Shown one piece after another: positions 24,304-32,225 of a stretch of 64,000 nucleotides of DNA. The DNA is taken from assembly GCA_030693515.1 (NCBI GenBank), contig JAUYAK010000093.1, forward strand, positions 1 through 64,000. The letters are read 5' to 3'. Below the pieces are notes generated by a model. It was not told where the DNA came from, searched no databases, and worked only from the letters and a program-made list of their open reading frames with translations. The DNA is from Opitutaceae bacterium. GTDB taxonomy: Bacteria; Verrucomicrobiota; Verrucomicrobiia; Opitutales; Opitutaceae. How positions within the stretch are numbered: position 1 is the stretch's first letter; every line of letters starts with the position of its first letter. A program made the translations under genes and the position numbers.

Positions 24304-27300
24304 ATGACCTCCGCCGAGATCCGTCAGTCGTTCCTCGATTTCTTCGCCCAGCAGGGCCACACGATCACGCCGTCGTCGTCGCTTCTGCCGGACTCGCCCG
24401 GGCTGCTGTTCACCAACGCCGGCATGAACCAGTTCGTGCCCATCTTCCTCGGCGACCGCGCGCCTGATGTCTCAAAATGGGCCGGCGTCCGCCCGTCGAA
24501 GGACACTCGCGCCGCCGACACCCAGAAATGTATCCGCGCCGGCGGCAAGCACAACGACCTCGAGGATGTCGGCTTCGACACCTATCACCACACGCTCTTC
24601 GAGATGCTCGGCAACTGGTCCTTCGGCGACTACTTCAAGAAGGAGTCCATCAACTGGGGCTGGGAGCTCATCACCAAAGTCTGGGGCATCCCGCCGAAGC
24701 GCCTTTTCGCGACCGTCTATTCGCCCGACAAATCGAAGAACGATCCGTCGGAGTTTGACCAGGAAGCCTACGACATCTGGGCGAAGATTTTCACTGCCGC
24801 CGGCCTCGACCCCGCGGTCCACATCGTCAACGGCAACAAGAAGGACAATTTCTGGATGATGGGCGACACCGGCCCCTGCGGCCCGTGCTCGGAAATCCAC
24901 TTCAACCTGCTCCCGAGCGACGAGGAATCGGCGGGAAGGAAACTGGTGAACGCCAGTTCGCCGCGCTGCATCGAGATTTGGAACCACGTCTTCATCCAGT
25001 TCAACGCGAACGCCGACGGCACCTTCGCCCCGCTCGCCGCCAAGCACGTGGACACCGGCATGGGCTTCGAGCGCGTCGCGGGCATCCATGCGACGACCGG
25101 CGGCTTCAAGAATTTCGACAAGGATCCGTCGAACTACGCCGCCGATGTCTTCGCCCCGCTCTTCGCGAAAATCACCGCGCTCTCCGGCAAGGCCTACGCC
25201 GCCACCGTCCCCACGAAGCGCGAAGGCCTGACGGATCAGGAAAACATCGACATCGCCTTCCGCGTGCTCGCCGACCACGCGCGCTGCGTGAGCTGCGCGA
25301 TCGCCGACGGCATTCTCCCGTCGAACGAGGGCCGAAACTACGTCATCCGCCGCATCCTCCGCCGCGGGATTCTCTATGGGAAGAAACTCGGCTTGCCGAC
25401 GGGCTTCTTCGAGCAACTCGTCGGCCCCGTCGTGGAATCACTCGGCGGCGTCTTCCCGGAATTGAAGCAGCGTGAGGACATCGTGCGGCGGGCGATTCGG
25501 AGTGAGGAGGAGAGCTTTGGGCGGACGCTGGATCGCGGGCTGGCCGTCTTTCAGGCGGAGGTCGCGAAGTTCCCGGGGAGCGCACGCGTCCCGCGTGCCG
25601 CATCCGGCGTCTCGCCGGATGCTCCTCAGGATGTCCGCTACGCGAAGCGACGTCTCCCGCACTTCGAGCGCCCATGGGGAAAATACCACCTCACGTTCAC
25701 CACCCACGAACGCCGCGCCCTGTCACCCGCCGCACGCCAAATCGTCCTCGACAGTCTCGTGCATGGTCACACCCAAGGCCGCTACCACCTCTTCGCCGCG
25801 TGCGTGATGCCCGACCACGTCCATGCGCTGATCGAGCCGCAGCCGAAGGGAAAAACCGACGACGGCACCTCGCTGTTCCCCACACTCACCGAGCTTCTGC
25901 ACTCGATCAAATCCTTCACCGCGCACGAAATTAACAAGGCGGGCGGTGCCACTGGCCCCGTCTGGGAGAAGGAATCTTTCGACCGCCTGATTCGCGGAGA
26001 GAACGATCTCGTGGAGAAATTTCGCTACATCGTGGACAATCCGCGCGCCGACAAACTCGTCGGGCCGGACGAAGATTATCCGTTTCTGTGGACGCCACCG
26101 GAAGGGCTTCGGCGGGACGCCGAAGCCAGCCCGCGGGACGCGGGCGCTCCCCGGGAAATTTCGGGCGCCGTCGCTTTTCAACTCTACGACACCTACGGCT
26201 TCCCCCTCGACATGACACAGCTCCTCGCCACCGAGCGCGGGCTCACCGTCGATGCCGCCGGGTTCGAGGCTGAGATGGAAAAGCAACGCGAGCGCGGCCG
26301 TGCTTCCCAGAAGAAGACCGTCCTCGTCGCCGCCACCGAGGGCGACGACACCGCGCCCGTCGTGGCCACGACCTTCACGGGCTACACGCTCCCGACCGAG
26401 CCGGTGACGGCGACGGTCATCGACGTGATTTCGAACTACGATGCGTCGTTCGTGGTGTTCGACACCACGCCGTTCTACGCCGAGATGGGCGGCCAGGCCG
26501 GCGACACCGGCACCGCCGTCATCGCCGGGATTCCCTACGCCATCGTCGACACGATCAAGGACAAGGCCGGCCGCACGCTGCACAAACTCGGCGTGCCCGC
26601 CGGCGAGATGCCCTCCGCCCCGCCGTTCTCCCGCGGCGCGCCTGCCGTGCTCGCGCTCGACCTCGCGCGCCGCCGCGCCATCTCACGCCACCACAGCGCC
26701 GCGCATTTGATTCATTGGGCGCTGCGCAAAGTGCTCGGCACGCACGTCCGCCAAGCGGGCACCTCGAAGACCGCCGACCGGATGCGTTTCGATTTCTCGC
26801 ACTTCGAAGCTGCCACGCCCGCGCAGCTCCTCGAGGTCGAGCGCCTCGTGAACGAAAAAGTGATCGATAACGCGCGCGTCGAAAGCTACGAGACCGAGTT
26901 CGACCAGAAGCCCGAGGGCACCCTCGCCTTCTTCGGCGACAAATACGGGAAAATCGTCCGCGTCGTCGATATCGGCGGCTACAGCCGCGAACTCTGCGGC
27001 GGCACGCACGTCACCACGACCGGAGAAATCGGCCTCATCAAGGTCGTCGCCGAAATGGCCATCGCCGCCGGCACGCGCCGCATCGAGGCCGTCGCCGGCC
27101 AGCCCGCGTTTGATTTCGTCGCCACGAAGGAAGCCGCCCTCGCCGCCCTCAGCGCCCACCTCGGCGGAGGCGTGAGCGATGTGGTGAAGAAGCTCGAGAC
27201 CCTCCTCGCCCAGCAGAAGGAAACCGAGAAACAGTTGAAGGCCTTTCAGCAGAAAGCCCTCGCCGGCCTCGCCGAGGAACTCGCCGCCAAGGCCACGGAA

Positions 27301-27600
27301 CGCGACGGCCTCAAATTCGTTTCCGGAGTCGTCAGCGTCTCCGACCAGGAAGCGCTGCGCAGCCTGGGCTCGCAAGTCGCCGCCAAGCTCGGCGAAGGCG
27401 TGGTGCAGCTCGGCGCCGCGCTCGGCGACAAGGCCAGCCTCGTCGCCTTCTGCACGCCCGCCGCGGTGAAGGCCGGCCACCAAGCCGGAAAAATCATCCA
27501 GACGCTCAGCGCCGCCATCGGCGGCAAGGGCGGCGGCAAGCCCGACTTCGCGATGGGCGGCGGCAAGGACATCGCCAGGCTGGCCGAGGTGCTGCGCTAA
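24304..27600 (+). CDS. alaS: Alanyl-tRNA synthetase with in-frame RAYT insertion
   Basis: The 1098-aa product is AlaRS, which charges tRNA-Ala, with about 196 extra residues. The catalytic domain starts at MTSAEIRQSFLDFF. After TLDRGLAVFQAEVAK (about residue 422) the sequence changes to a complete REP-associated transposase domain (about 423-618), then returns to ISGAVAFQLYDTYGFPLDMT. The editing domain has the HHSAAH and CGGTH zinc-binding motifs. The C-Ala domain ends in GGGKDIARLAEVL. The insertion lies in a length-variable loop before the LYDTYGFP motif of the tRNA-recognition domain. There is no stop or frame change. Removing it leaves 902 aa, close to the usual size. ATG at 24304 is chosen by homology. 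No second alaS is seen in the window. Confidence 0.96.
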   Translation: MTSAEIRQSFLDFFAQQGHTITPSSSLLPDSPGLLFTNAGMNQFVPIFLGDRAPDVSKWAGVRPSKDTRAADTQKCIRAGGKHNDLEDVGFDTYHHTLFEMLGNWSFGDYFKKESINWGWELITKVWGIPPKRLFATVYSPDKSKNDPSEFDQEAYDIWAKIFTAAGLDPAVHIVNGNKKDNFWMMGDTGPCGPCSEIHFNLLPSDEESAGRKLVNASSPRCIEIWNHVFIQFNANADGTFAPLAAKHVDTGMGFERVAGIHATTGGFKNFDKDPSNYAADVFAPLFAKITALSGKAYAATVPTKREGLTDQENIDIAFRVLADHARCVSCAIADGILPSNEGRNYVIRRILRRGILYGKKLGLPTGFFEQLVGPVVESLGGVFPELKQREDIVRRAIRSEEESFGRTLDRGLAVFQAEVAKFPGSARVPRAASGVSPDAPQDVRYAKRRLPHFERPWGKYHLTFTTHERRALSPAARQIVLDSLVHGHTQGRYHLFAACVMPDHVHALIEPQPKGKTDDGTSLFPTLTELLHSIKSFTAHEINKAGGATGPVWEKESFDRLIRGENDLVEKFRYIVDNPRADKLVGPDEDYPFLWTPPEGLRRDAEASPRDAGAPREISGAVAFQLYDTYGFPLDMTQLLATERGLTVDAAGFEAEMEKQRERGRASQKKTVLVAATEGDDTAPVVATTFTGYTLPTEPVTATVIDVISNYDASFVVFDTTPFYAEMGGQAGDTGTAVIAGIPYAIVDTIKDKAGRTLHKLGVPAGEMPSAPPFSRGAPAVLALDLARRRAISRHHSAAHLIHWALRKVLGTHVRQAGTSKTADRMRFDFSHFEAATPAQLLEVERLVNEKVIDNARVESYETEFDQKPEGTLAFFGDKYGKIVRVVDIGGYSRELCGGTHVTTTGEIGLIKVVAEMAIAAGTRRIEAVAGQPAFDFVATKEAALAALSAHLGGGVSDVVKKLETLLAQQKETEKQLKAFQQKALAGLAEELAAKATERDGLKFVSGVVSVSDQEALRSLGSQVAAKLGEGVVQLGAALGDKASLVAFCTPAAVKAGHQAGKIIQTLSAAIGGKGGGKPDFAMGGGKDIARLAEVLR
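25570..25622 (+). repeat. Left REP end of the RAYT element
   Basis: This 53-nt repeat starts TTCCCGGGGAGC and folds into two hairpins: GCACGCG/CGCGTGC (25582-25588/25592-25598) and a 10-bp stem at 25600-25609/25613-25622, each with a 3-nt loop. The right end is its inverted partner. Read in the alaS frame it gives GSARVPRA. Confidence 0.85.
26105..26157 (-). repeat. Right REP end of the RAYT element
   Basis: This inverted partner of the left end has the same two hairpins: 26105-26114/26118-26127 and 26129-26135/26139-26145. Where it differs from the left end within a stem, the opposite base changes too (A-T becomes C-G, C-G becomes G-C or T-A). Four such compensated pairs are seen. Confidence 0.85.
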
Positions 27601-27609
27601 TCCCCCCAA

Positions 27610-27641
27610 GCCAAGTGGCATTAGTTCAACTGCCACTTGGC
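27610..27641. promoter_or_regulatory. Inverted repeat before the toxin-antitoxin pair
   Basis: GCCAAGTGGCA and TGCCACTTGGC are perfect 11-bp arms around a 10-nt loop, 9 bp after the alaS stop and 44 bp before the antitoxin ATG. It could be the operator bound by the Xre-type antitoxin, as such antitoxins usually repress their own promoter. It could also end alaS transcription, but no T-run follows. Confidence 0.5.
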
Positions 27642-27685
27642 ACATACGGCTTGCCGCAACCGGCGGGCCCGGCCACACTGGCGGC

Positions 27686-28102
27686 ATGAAGAAGAAGCCC
27701 GCCGCCAAGCCCCAGCCCTACGCGATGGGCGACCACAAGGAGAACGCCCTCCGGGTCGAAGAAGGCGTGCCGGTGACGGAACTCGTCGCCTTCGGGCGCG
27801 AGACCGGTTTCACCGTCGATGAGCTGGCGAAGCTCGTGCAAATCCCGCCGCGCACCTATGCCCGGCGCGTCGCCAGCAAGGCCCGCCTGAGCCTGCCCGA
27901 GGGCGAACGCGCCGTGCGGGTGATGCGCCTCTACGATCGCGCCAAGGAACTCTTCGGCACGCACGACAACACCCGCGAATGGCTCAACGCGGCGATTCCG
28001 GCCCTGGGTGGGCGCACACCGCTGTCGTTCGCCCGCACGGAGCAAGGTGCGCGCGAGGTCGAGAATCTCATCGGCCGCATCGAGCACGGCATCCCGTGGT
28101 AG
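27686..28102 (+). CDS. Xre/MbcA/ParS-type antitoxin
   Basis: This 138-aa protein has a helix-turn-helix-like region (about 40-75, VDELAKLVQIPPRTYARR) and the C-terminal DUF2384 region that ends in the toxin-binding tail (VENLIGRIEHGIPW). This is the usual antitoxin of RES-domain toxins. It likely binds DNA, represses the operon and blocks the toxin active site with its C-terminal end. The next gene, a RES toxin, starts within its last codons. The inverted repeat at 27610-27641 is a candidate binding site. Confidence 0.9.
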   Translation: MKKKPAAKPQPYAMGDHKENALRVEEGVPVTELVAFGRETGFTVDELAKLVQIPPRTYARRVASKARLSLPEGERAVRVMRLYDRAKELFGTHDNTREWLNAAIPALGGRTPLSFARTEQGAREVENLIGRIEHGIPW

Positions 28103-28566
28103 CCCCGCTCCGGCTCTGGCGACTGTGCCGCAGCACCTACGCGGCCGAGGCGTTTTCCGGCCGGGGGGCCTACCTCCTGGGCGGGCGCTGGAGTCCGCCC
28201 GGTGCCGGCGTCGTCTATTGCGCCGACTCGCGTTCGCTCGCGGCGATGGAGGTGCTCGTGCATCACATCGGGACCGGCGTTTTCCGGGATTCGCTCTGGG
28301 TGCAGATCGCCGCGGACGTGCCGCCCGATCTGGTCGAGATTCCCGCGCGCGTGCCGGGGGCGTGGCGTGAACCGTCCCCGGTCGCCAGCGTGCAGGCTTT
28401 CGGCGCGGCGTGGTGCAAGGAACAACGCTCCGTCGCGTTGCGCGTGCCCAGCTCTGTCGTGCTCGGCGAGTTCAACTACCTGCTCAATCCCGCGCATCCC
28501 GATTTCAAGCGCGTGAAACTCGGCCAACCCGAGCCCTTCAACTTCGATCCGCGGCTCGGCAAATGA
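28096..28566 (+). CDS. RES-domain toxin
   Basis: This 156-aa RES-family protein shows the family residues: Arg and Trp in GGRWSPPG, Glu in LAAMEVLVH and Ser in VPSSVV, with the closing NYLLNPAHPDF block. Studied members break down NAD+ and stop growth. The start is GTG at 28096, which overlaps the antitoxin stop (GTGGTAG); no ATG suits and the frame begins APLRLWR, the usual start of the fold. The order antitoxin-toxin with overlap fits a type II toxin-antitoxin system. Confidence 0.9.
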   Translation: MVAPLRLWRLCRSTYAAEAFSGRGAYLLGGRWSPPGAGVVYCADSRSLAAMEVLVHHIGTGVFRDSLWVQIAADVPPDLVEIPARVPGAWREPSPVASVQAFGAAWCKEQRSVALRVPSSVVLGEFNYLLNPAHPDFKRVKLGQPEPFNFDPRLGK

Positions 28567-28627
28567 AGCCGGCGCGGGTTGAAGCTGGCGTTGCCAAACG
28601 CGGCGGGCCTCCGGCATTTTCATCCAC

Positions 28628-28882
28628 ATGACGGCCGACCTGCGCCCCATCATCGACGAAATCGCAAACCGCGCGGATGACTTCCTCGAAGGCTCCCCCG
28701 ATCGCGCGCACGCACGCGCGGGGATCGAGGAAGTCATCACGATGGACTACCCGGCGCTCAATCCGCTGGATCGCGCCACGGTGGTGGCGGGCGTGATGGC
28801 GGTGCTCAACGACGAGGACTTCTTCGGCATCGAGTTTGTGGGCGATCCGTTTGCGGACGACGACGGCGCAGACGAGGAGTGA
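28628..28882 (+). CDS. Small acidic hypothetical protein
   Basis: This 84-aa protein has no family that I recognise. It is acidic, ending FADDDGADEE, and seems mostly helical. Its stop shares one base with the ATG of ispH (TGATG), so the two are probably translated together. The tight coupling to an essential gene and a normal codon pattern support it as a real gene. Its role is unknown. Confidence 0.7.
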   Translation: MTADLRPIIDEIANRADDFLEGSPDRAHARAGIEEVITMDYPALNPLDRATVVAGVMAVLNDEDFFGIEFVGDPFADDDGADEE

Positions 28883-30573
28883 TGCCCGCCGTGTCCGCCC
28901 TCATCGCCATCTTCGCGTTCAACGCGAACAACCAGCTCGCCGTGCGCCGGCTCGGCTCCAAGGCCGGCCTGCCCTTCACCGGCACCGATCTCGCGATGGC
29001 GACAGCGCGGCTCGAGGGAGCCTTCCGCACGCACACGCCGCCGGTGGAATATTTTTCGCACGGCGCGGGCGGTCGCGACTACCGCGTCTGCTTCGCCCAG
29101 GTCGAGAGCACGCCCGCCGATGCCGAGATCGCGTTTGCCTCGATCGAGTCGCTGCTCGCGGACCCGGGCGCGCTTGCGCCCTCGCTGGCGGCGCTGCTGC
29201 CGCAGGCCGAGCCGCACCTCGTGGACATCCCCTATCTGCACCTCGGGGAGAACGATTTCATCTACAAGTTCCGCCCCGCGCAGGAGCGCAACACCGCCAT
29301 CTACGCGCAGGACGCCGCCGCGCAGGCCCTTTACCAATCGCAGCTCTGCGCCGCGATCAAGGCGCTGGCCCGCCGCCACGAGCGCACAGCGACGGCGCCC
29401 GTGACACTCGATTTCGGCGCCGTGCGCTACGTGATCCCGAGCCACTTCGGCTTCTGCCTCGGCGTGAAAAACGCCATCGAGCGCGCCTATGAGACGCTGG
29501 CGGAGAATCCCGGCCGCCGCGTCTTCATGCTCTCCGAGCTGATCCACAATCCGTTTGTGAACGAGGATCTCCTGCGGCGCGGGCTGCGGTATTTGCAGAC
29601 GGACAAGGGCGTGCCCCACCCCGCCGACAGCAGCCCGAGATCACCGCTGCTTTGGGATACGCTCACGCCCGAGGACATCGTGATCATCCCGGCCTTTGGC
29701 GCGACGGACGACGACAAGCGCCGGCTCGTGCGCAAGGGCCTCGCGGTCTTTGCCTACGACGCCACGTGCATGCTCGTGGAAAAAGTCTGGAAGGCCGCGC
29801 GCACCTACGGTCGCGAGGGCTACACGGTGATCATCCATGGCAAGCACGAGCACGAGGAGACCAAGGCGACCTTCTCCAACACGCGGCGTCACGCCCACGC
29901 GATCATCGTGCGCAACCTCGACGAGGCGCGGCAGCTCGGCGAGCTCATCGCGAGCGACGATCCGGCGGTGCGCGCCAGATTCTTCACGCTCTTCGCGGGC
30001 CGCCACACGGCGGGCTTCGACGTGGCGCGCCACCTTGAGCGCGTCGCCGTCGTGAACCAGACGACGCTGCTCATGAACGAGACGCTGGCCATCATCGAGC
30101 ACCTCCGCGGCGTCTATCGCGGGAAATTCGGCGACGACACGCGCGTGGGCGGCGGCGGCCGGCGTGATACGCTCTGCTACGCCACGCAGGTAAACCAGGA
30201 CGCATTGGGTCGCGCGCTCGCGGAGCCGCTCGACGCAGCGTTCGTCATCGGCGGGAAAAACTCGTCCAACACCTACCAACTCTTCCGCCTCTGTGAGGAG
30301 CGGCTCGGCGCACGGGCGTTTTTCATCCAATCCGAAGCGGGCATCATCTCGCCCGAAGCCGTCGAGCACTACGTTTATGGCAAGGGTCCGGGACAGATCG
30401 AGCGACGCCGGCTCTGGAATGCCGGCGACGCGCCCAAGCGGGTCCTCATCACCGGAGGCGCAAGCTGCCCGGATGGGATCATCCAGCAGGCGATCATGCG
30501 GATAAACTCGTTTTTCCCCGAGGCGAGCCTGCGGCCGATCGAGGCGGTGCTCGCTGACCTCACGGCCGGTTAA
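28882..30573 (+). CDS. ispH: HMBPP reductase IspH with N-terminal extension
   Basis: This 563-aa protein makes IPP and DMAPP from HMBPP in the last step of the MEP isoprenoid pathway. The three iron-sulfur Cys are C192 (HFGFCLGVKNA), C296 (YDATCMLVEKVW) and C432 (DTLCYATQ). The catalytic HEE motif is in KHEHEETKAT and the substrate-binding NSSN in GGKNSSNT. It resembles the longer plant and cyanobacterial type (VVNQTTLL, DVARHLERV). About 175 residues lie before the reductase, without a recognised domain and without a transit or signal peptide. Usual bacterial forms begin close to the first Cys. The ATG at 28882 is used because it is coupled to the preceding gene. Confidence 0.92.
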   Translation: MPAVSALIAIFAFNANNQLAVRRLGSKAGLPFTGTDLAMATARLEGAFRTHTPPVEYFSHGAGGRDYRVCFAQVESTPADAEIAFASIESLLADPGALAPSLAALLPQAEPHLVDIPYLHLGENDFIYKFRPAQERNTAIYAQDAAAQALYQSQLCAAIKALARRHERTATAPVTLDFGAVRYVIPSHFGFCLGVKNAIERAYETLAENPGRRVFMLSELIHNPFVNEDLLRRGLRYLQTDKGVPHPADSSPRSPLLWDTLTPEDIVIIPAFGATDDDKRRLVRKGLAVFAYDATCMLVEKVWKAARTYGREGYTVIIHGKHEHEETKATFSNTRRHAHAIIVRNLDEARQLGELIASDDPAVRARFFTLFAGRHTAGFDVARHLERVAVVNQTTLLMNETLAIIEHLRGVYRGKFGDDTRVGGGGRRDTLCYATQVNQDALGRALAEPLDAAFVIGGKNSSNTYQLFRLCEERLGARAFFIQSEAGIISPEAVEHYVYGKGPGQIERRRLWNAGDAPKRVLITGGASCPDGIIQQAIMRINSFFPEASLRPIEAVLADLTAG

Positions 30574-30579
30574 GCGCGC

Positions 30580-31833
30580 TCAGAAGCGATACGACATACC
30601 GGCGCGGATGCCGTGCTGGTTCGCGAGGTCGATCTTGGTGGAGTAGTTGGCGTTGGCCGAATCGACGTTCTGCGTGTAGCTGCCCGCGGACTGGAGGATG
30701 GCACCGGCATAGAATCCGGTGCGCTCCGTGAGATCGAACTGCACGGTGGCGTCGGCATAATAGCCGGGGAGCAGCTTGTAGGCGTTGCTCGAAGAGGTGT
30801 CCGAGATTTCAGCACCTGAGGCCGGAGCAAACGTCTGAGTGACCGTGTAGCTGGTGCCGGAGTAAACCATCGCGGCACCCACGCTCACGGTGGCCTTGAG
30901 GCGGGAGGTCACCGGAAGTGTGACGGTCGGGCCGGCGCGGAATGTGTAGTAGGCGCCCTTCACATTCCAGCGGTTGGAAACGCTGGTGTTGTCGATGGCG
31001 TTGGTGATGGTGCGCCCGGCGGGCTCGTTGCCGATGAGCACGCTCGTGTCGGTCGTGATGGTGCGCACCGAGCCATCGTCATTGAGGATGGTGTTGCCGG
31101 CGGCATCGAGGGCGTTGGCGGTCGTCGTGCCCGGCGAAGTGAAGGGCGCATCAGGCGGCACCTGGCCGTAAAGCGAGTAGAGGTCGGTCAAGGTGCGGAT
31201 GTTGGCGCGCACGCCGTCGATGGTGTTGGCCGCGATGTCATTAATCGACATGCCGGCGGTGAGAGTCCACGGCACGCGGCCGCCGAAGAGTTTGCCCATG
31301 TCGCGGGACATGGTGATGTCCATGCCGCTGCTCGATTCGCTGTCCTTCTTGCGGACCGCCGAGTCGGAGATTTCAGCCGAGTAGCTGTTGAAGGCAATGT
31401 AGCCGGCGGCAACGCCGAGTTGCCTGGCGTCAGAGTAGCTCCAGGAATTGGTGCGGCCGTCCGGCGCGATGGGATCGAAAATGGGGTTGTTGGTCTGCGG
31501 GTCGATGATGGGGTTGCCCGAGCTGTCGAGACGCGAGGCCACGCGGCCATCGGGCTGCACCGTGCCGTCGTGATAAACGCGGACGAGATTGGCCCCGGTG
31601 GCGGCCCCGGGATCCTGGGGCGACGGCAGGCGGCCGGTGCCGGAAAAACTGGTCTTGGCGCCGCCGATGTAGCGGAAACCAAAAGTGAGCGTGCTCCGGG
31701 GCTCGTAGATATATTCGTCGAGGTTGCTGAAATCGGGGATTTCAACCGGCGGGGCGCGGCGCTCATCCTCCTGCGCAAAGGCGGCTCCAACGAGGGATGC
31801 GAAGGCGACGAGGGCGAGACGGAGATGTTTCAT
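30580..31833 (-). CDS. Outer-membrane beta-barrel protein
   Basis: This 417-aa exported protein has a signal peptide (MKHLRLALVAFASLVGAAFA-Q). The body is rich in alternating hydrophobic strands, Gly, Ser, Thr and Asn, and ends in SYRF, the aromatic end residue of outer-membrane beta-barrels. A loop near residues 90-140 is rich in Pro, Asp and Asn. No specific family is recognised. ATG at 31833 was chosen for the signal peptide rather than an upstream ATG. It converges on ispH with only 6 bp between stop codons. Confidence 0.75.
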   Translation of the reverse strand: MKHLRLALVAFASLVGAAFAQEDERRAPPVEIPDFSNLDEYIYEPRSTLTFGFRYIGGAKTSFSGTGRLPSPQDPGAATGANLVRVYHDGTVQPDGRVASRLDSSGNPIIDPQTNNPIFDPIAPDGRTNSWSYSDARQLGVAAGYIAFNSYSAEISDSAVRKKDSESSSGMDITMSRDMGKLFGGRVPWTLTAGMSINDIAANTIDGVRANIRTLTDLYSLYGQVPPDAPFTSPGTTTANALDAAGNTILNDDGSVRTITTDTSVLIGNEPAGRTITNAIDNTSVSNRWNVKGAYYTFRAGPTVTLPVTSRLKATVSVGAAMVYSGTSYTVTQTFAPASGAEISDTSSSNAYKLLPGYYADATVQFDLTERTGFYAGAILQSAGSYTQNVDSANANYSTKIDLANQHGIRAGMSYRF

Positions 31834-32225
31834 GCGGCAGGGGGAACGACCGACTTGGACGGTGCGGCGGCTCCAATGTTGCACGAAAGTTCGAGGCGCG
31901 CGCGGCGGGCGTCAACGCGAGACTTCGCCAGCCCGCCCCTTAAAAAAGAGGGCGGGCGGCGCGACCACACTCGCACCGCCCGCCGGTTCTATCCTTCACA
32001 CCCCCTGACCAAATTTTTCTTTTTGTGGCCGGTAAGCTGACGATCCGGGGATGCAGGTTTTATCGGCGCGGCTCCGGGAGCCTTAACCGCAATCCAGCCC
32101 AGCTGGGCTGAAACCGAGTGCGGACTTTGCGCATATGCGGCGAACCCCGCGGTGGCGCCGCCAAGGCTGGAGCCCGGGCCCCAAAGTGAGGAAAGCCACG
32201 GCCAAGGCCGCGCCAGCGCCGGCCC
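31834..32225. other. Intergenic region, two hairpins
   Basis: No gene is supported. An 8-bp stem GCCCGCCC/GGGCGGGC (31931-31938/31950-31957) and a 16-bp palindrome CAGCCCAGCTGGGCTG (32095-32110) are present. The second lies downstream of the minus-strand NtrC-type gene and could mark its end; no T-run follows either. The promoter of the minus-strand barrel gene should be here but was not identified. Confidence 0.45.

Larger units (their letters stand above)
25570..26157 (+). mobile_element. REP-associated tyrosine transposase (RAYT) element inside alaS
   Basis: A 588-bp element (exactly 196 codons) bounded by 53-nt inverted repeats. It encodes an IS200-like Y1 transposase core in the alaS frame: KRRLPHFERPWGKYHLTF, the HUH motif as HVH at AlaRS residues 505-507 (VMPDHVHALIE), and the likely nucleophile Tyr575 in RYIVDNPRADKLV. 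The core looks intact. No usual in-frame start codon was seen before KRRLPHF (the site reads GAT GTC CGC), so the transposase would be made only as part of AlaRS. Exact removal joins AAG to ATT and restores EVAK-ISGAV. No target duplication is visible, as expected for single-strand HUH transposition. Confidence 0.9.

Noticed and set aside
25472-25807. A separate transposase gene starting at the ATG within the RAYT
   Set aside because: That ATG (near 25631) is in another frame. The HVH and Tyr motifs are only in the alaS frame.
27610-27641. A rho-independent terminator of alaS
   Set aside because: The arms are perfect but no T-run follows on the plus strand, so it is listed as a regulatory repeat instead.
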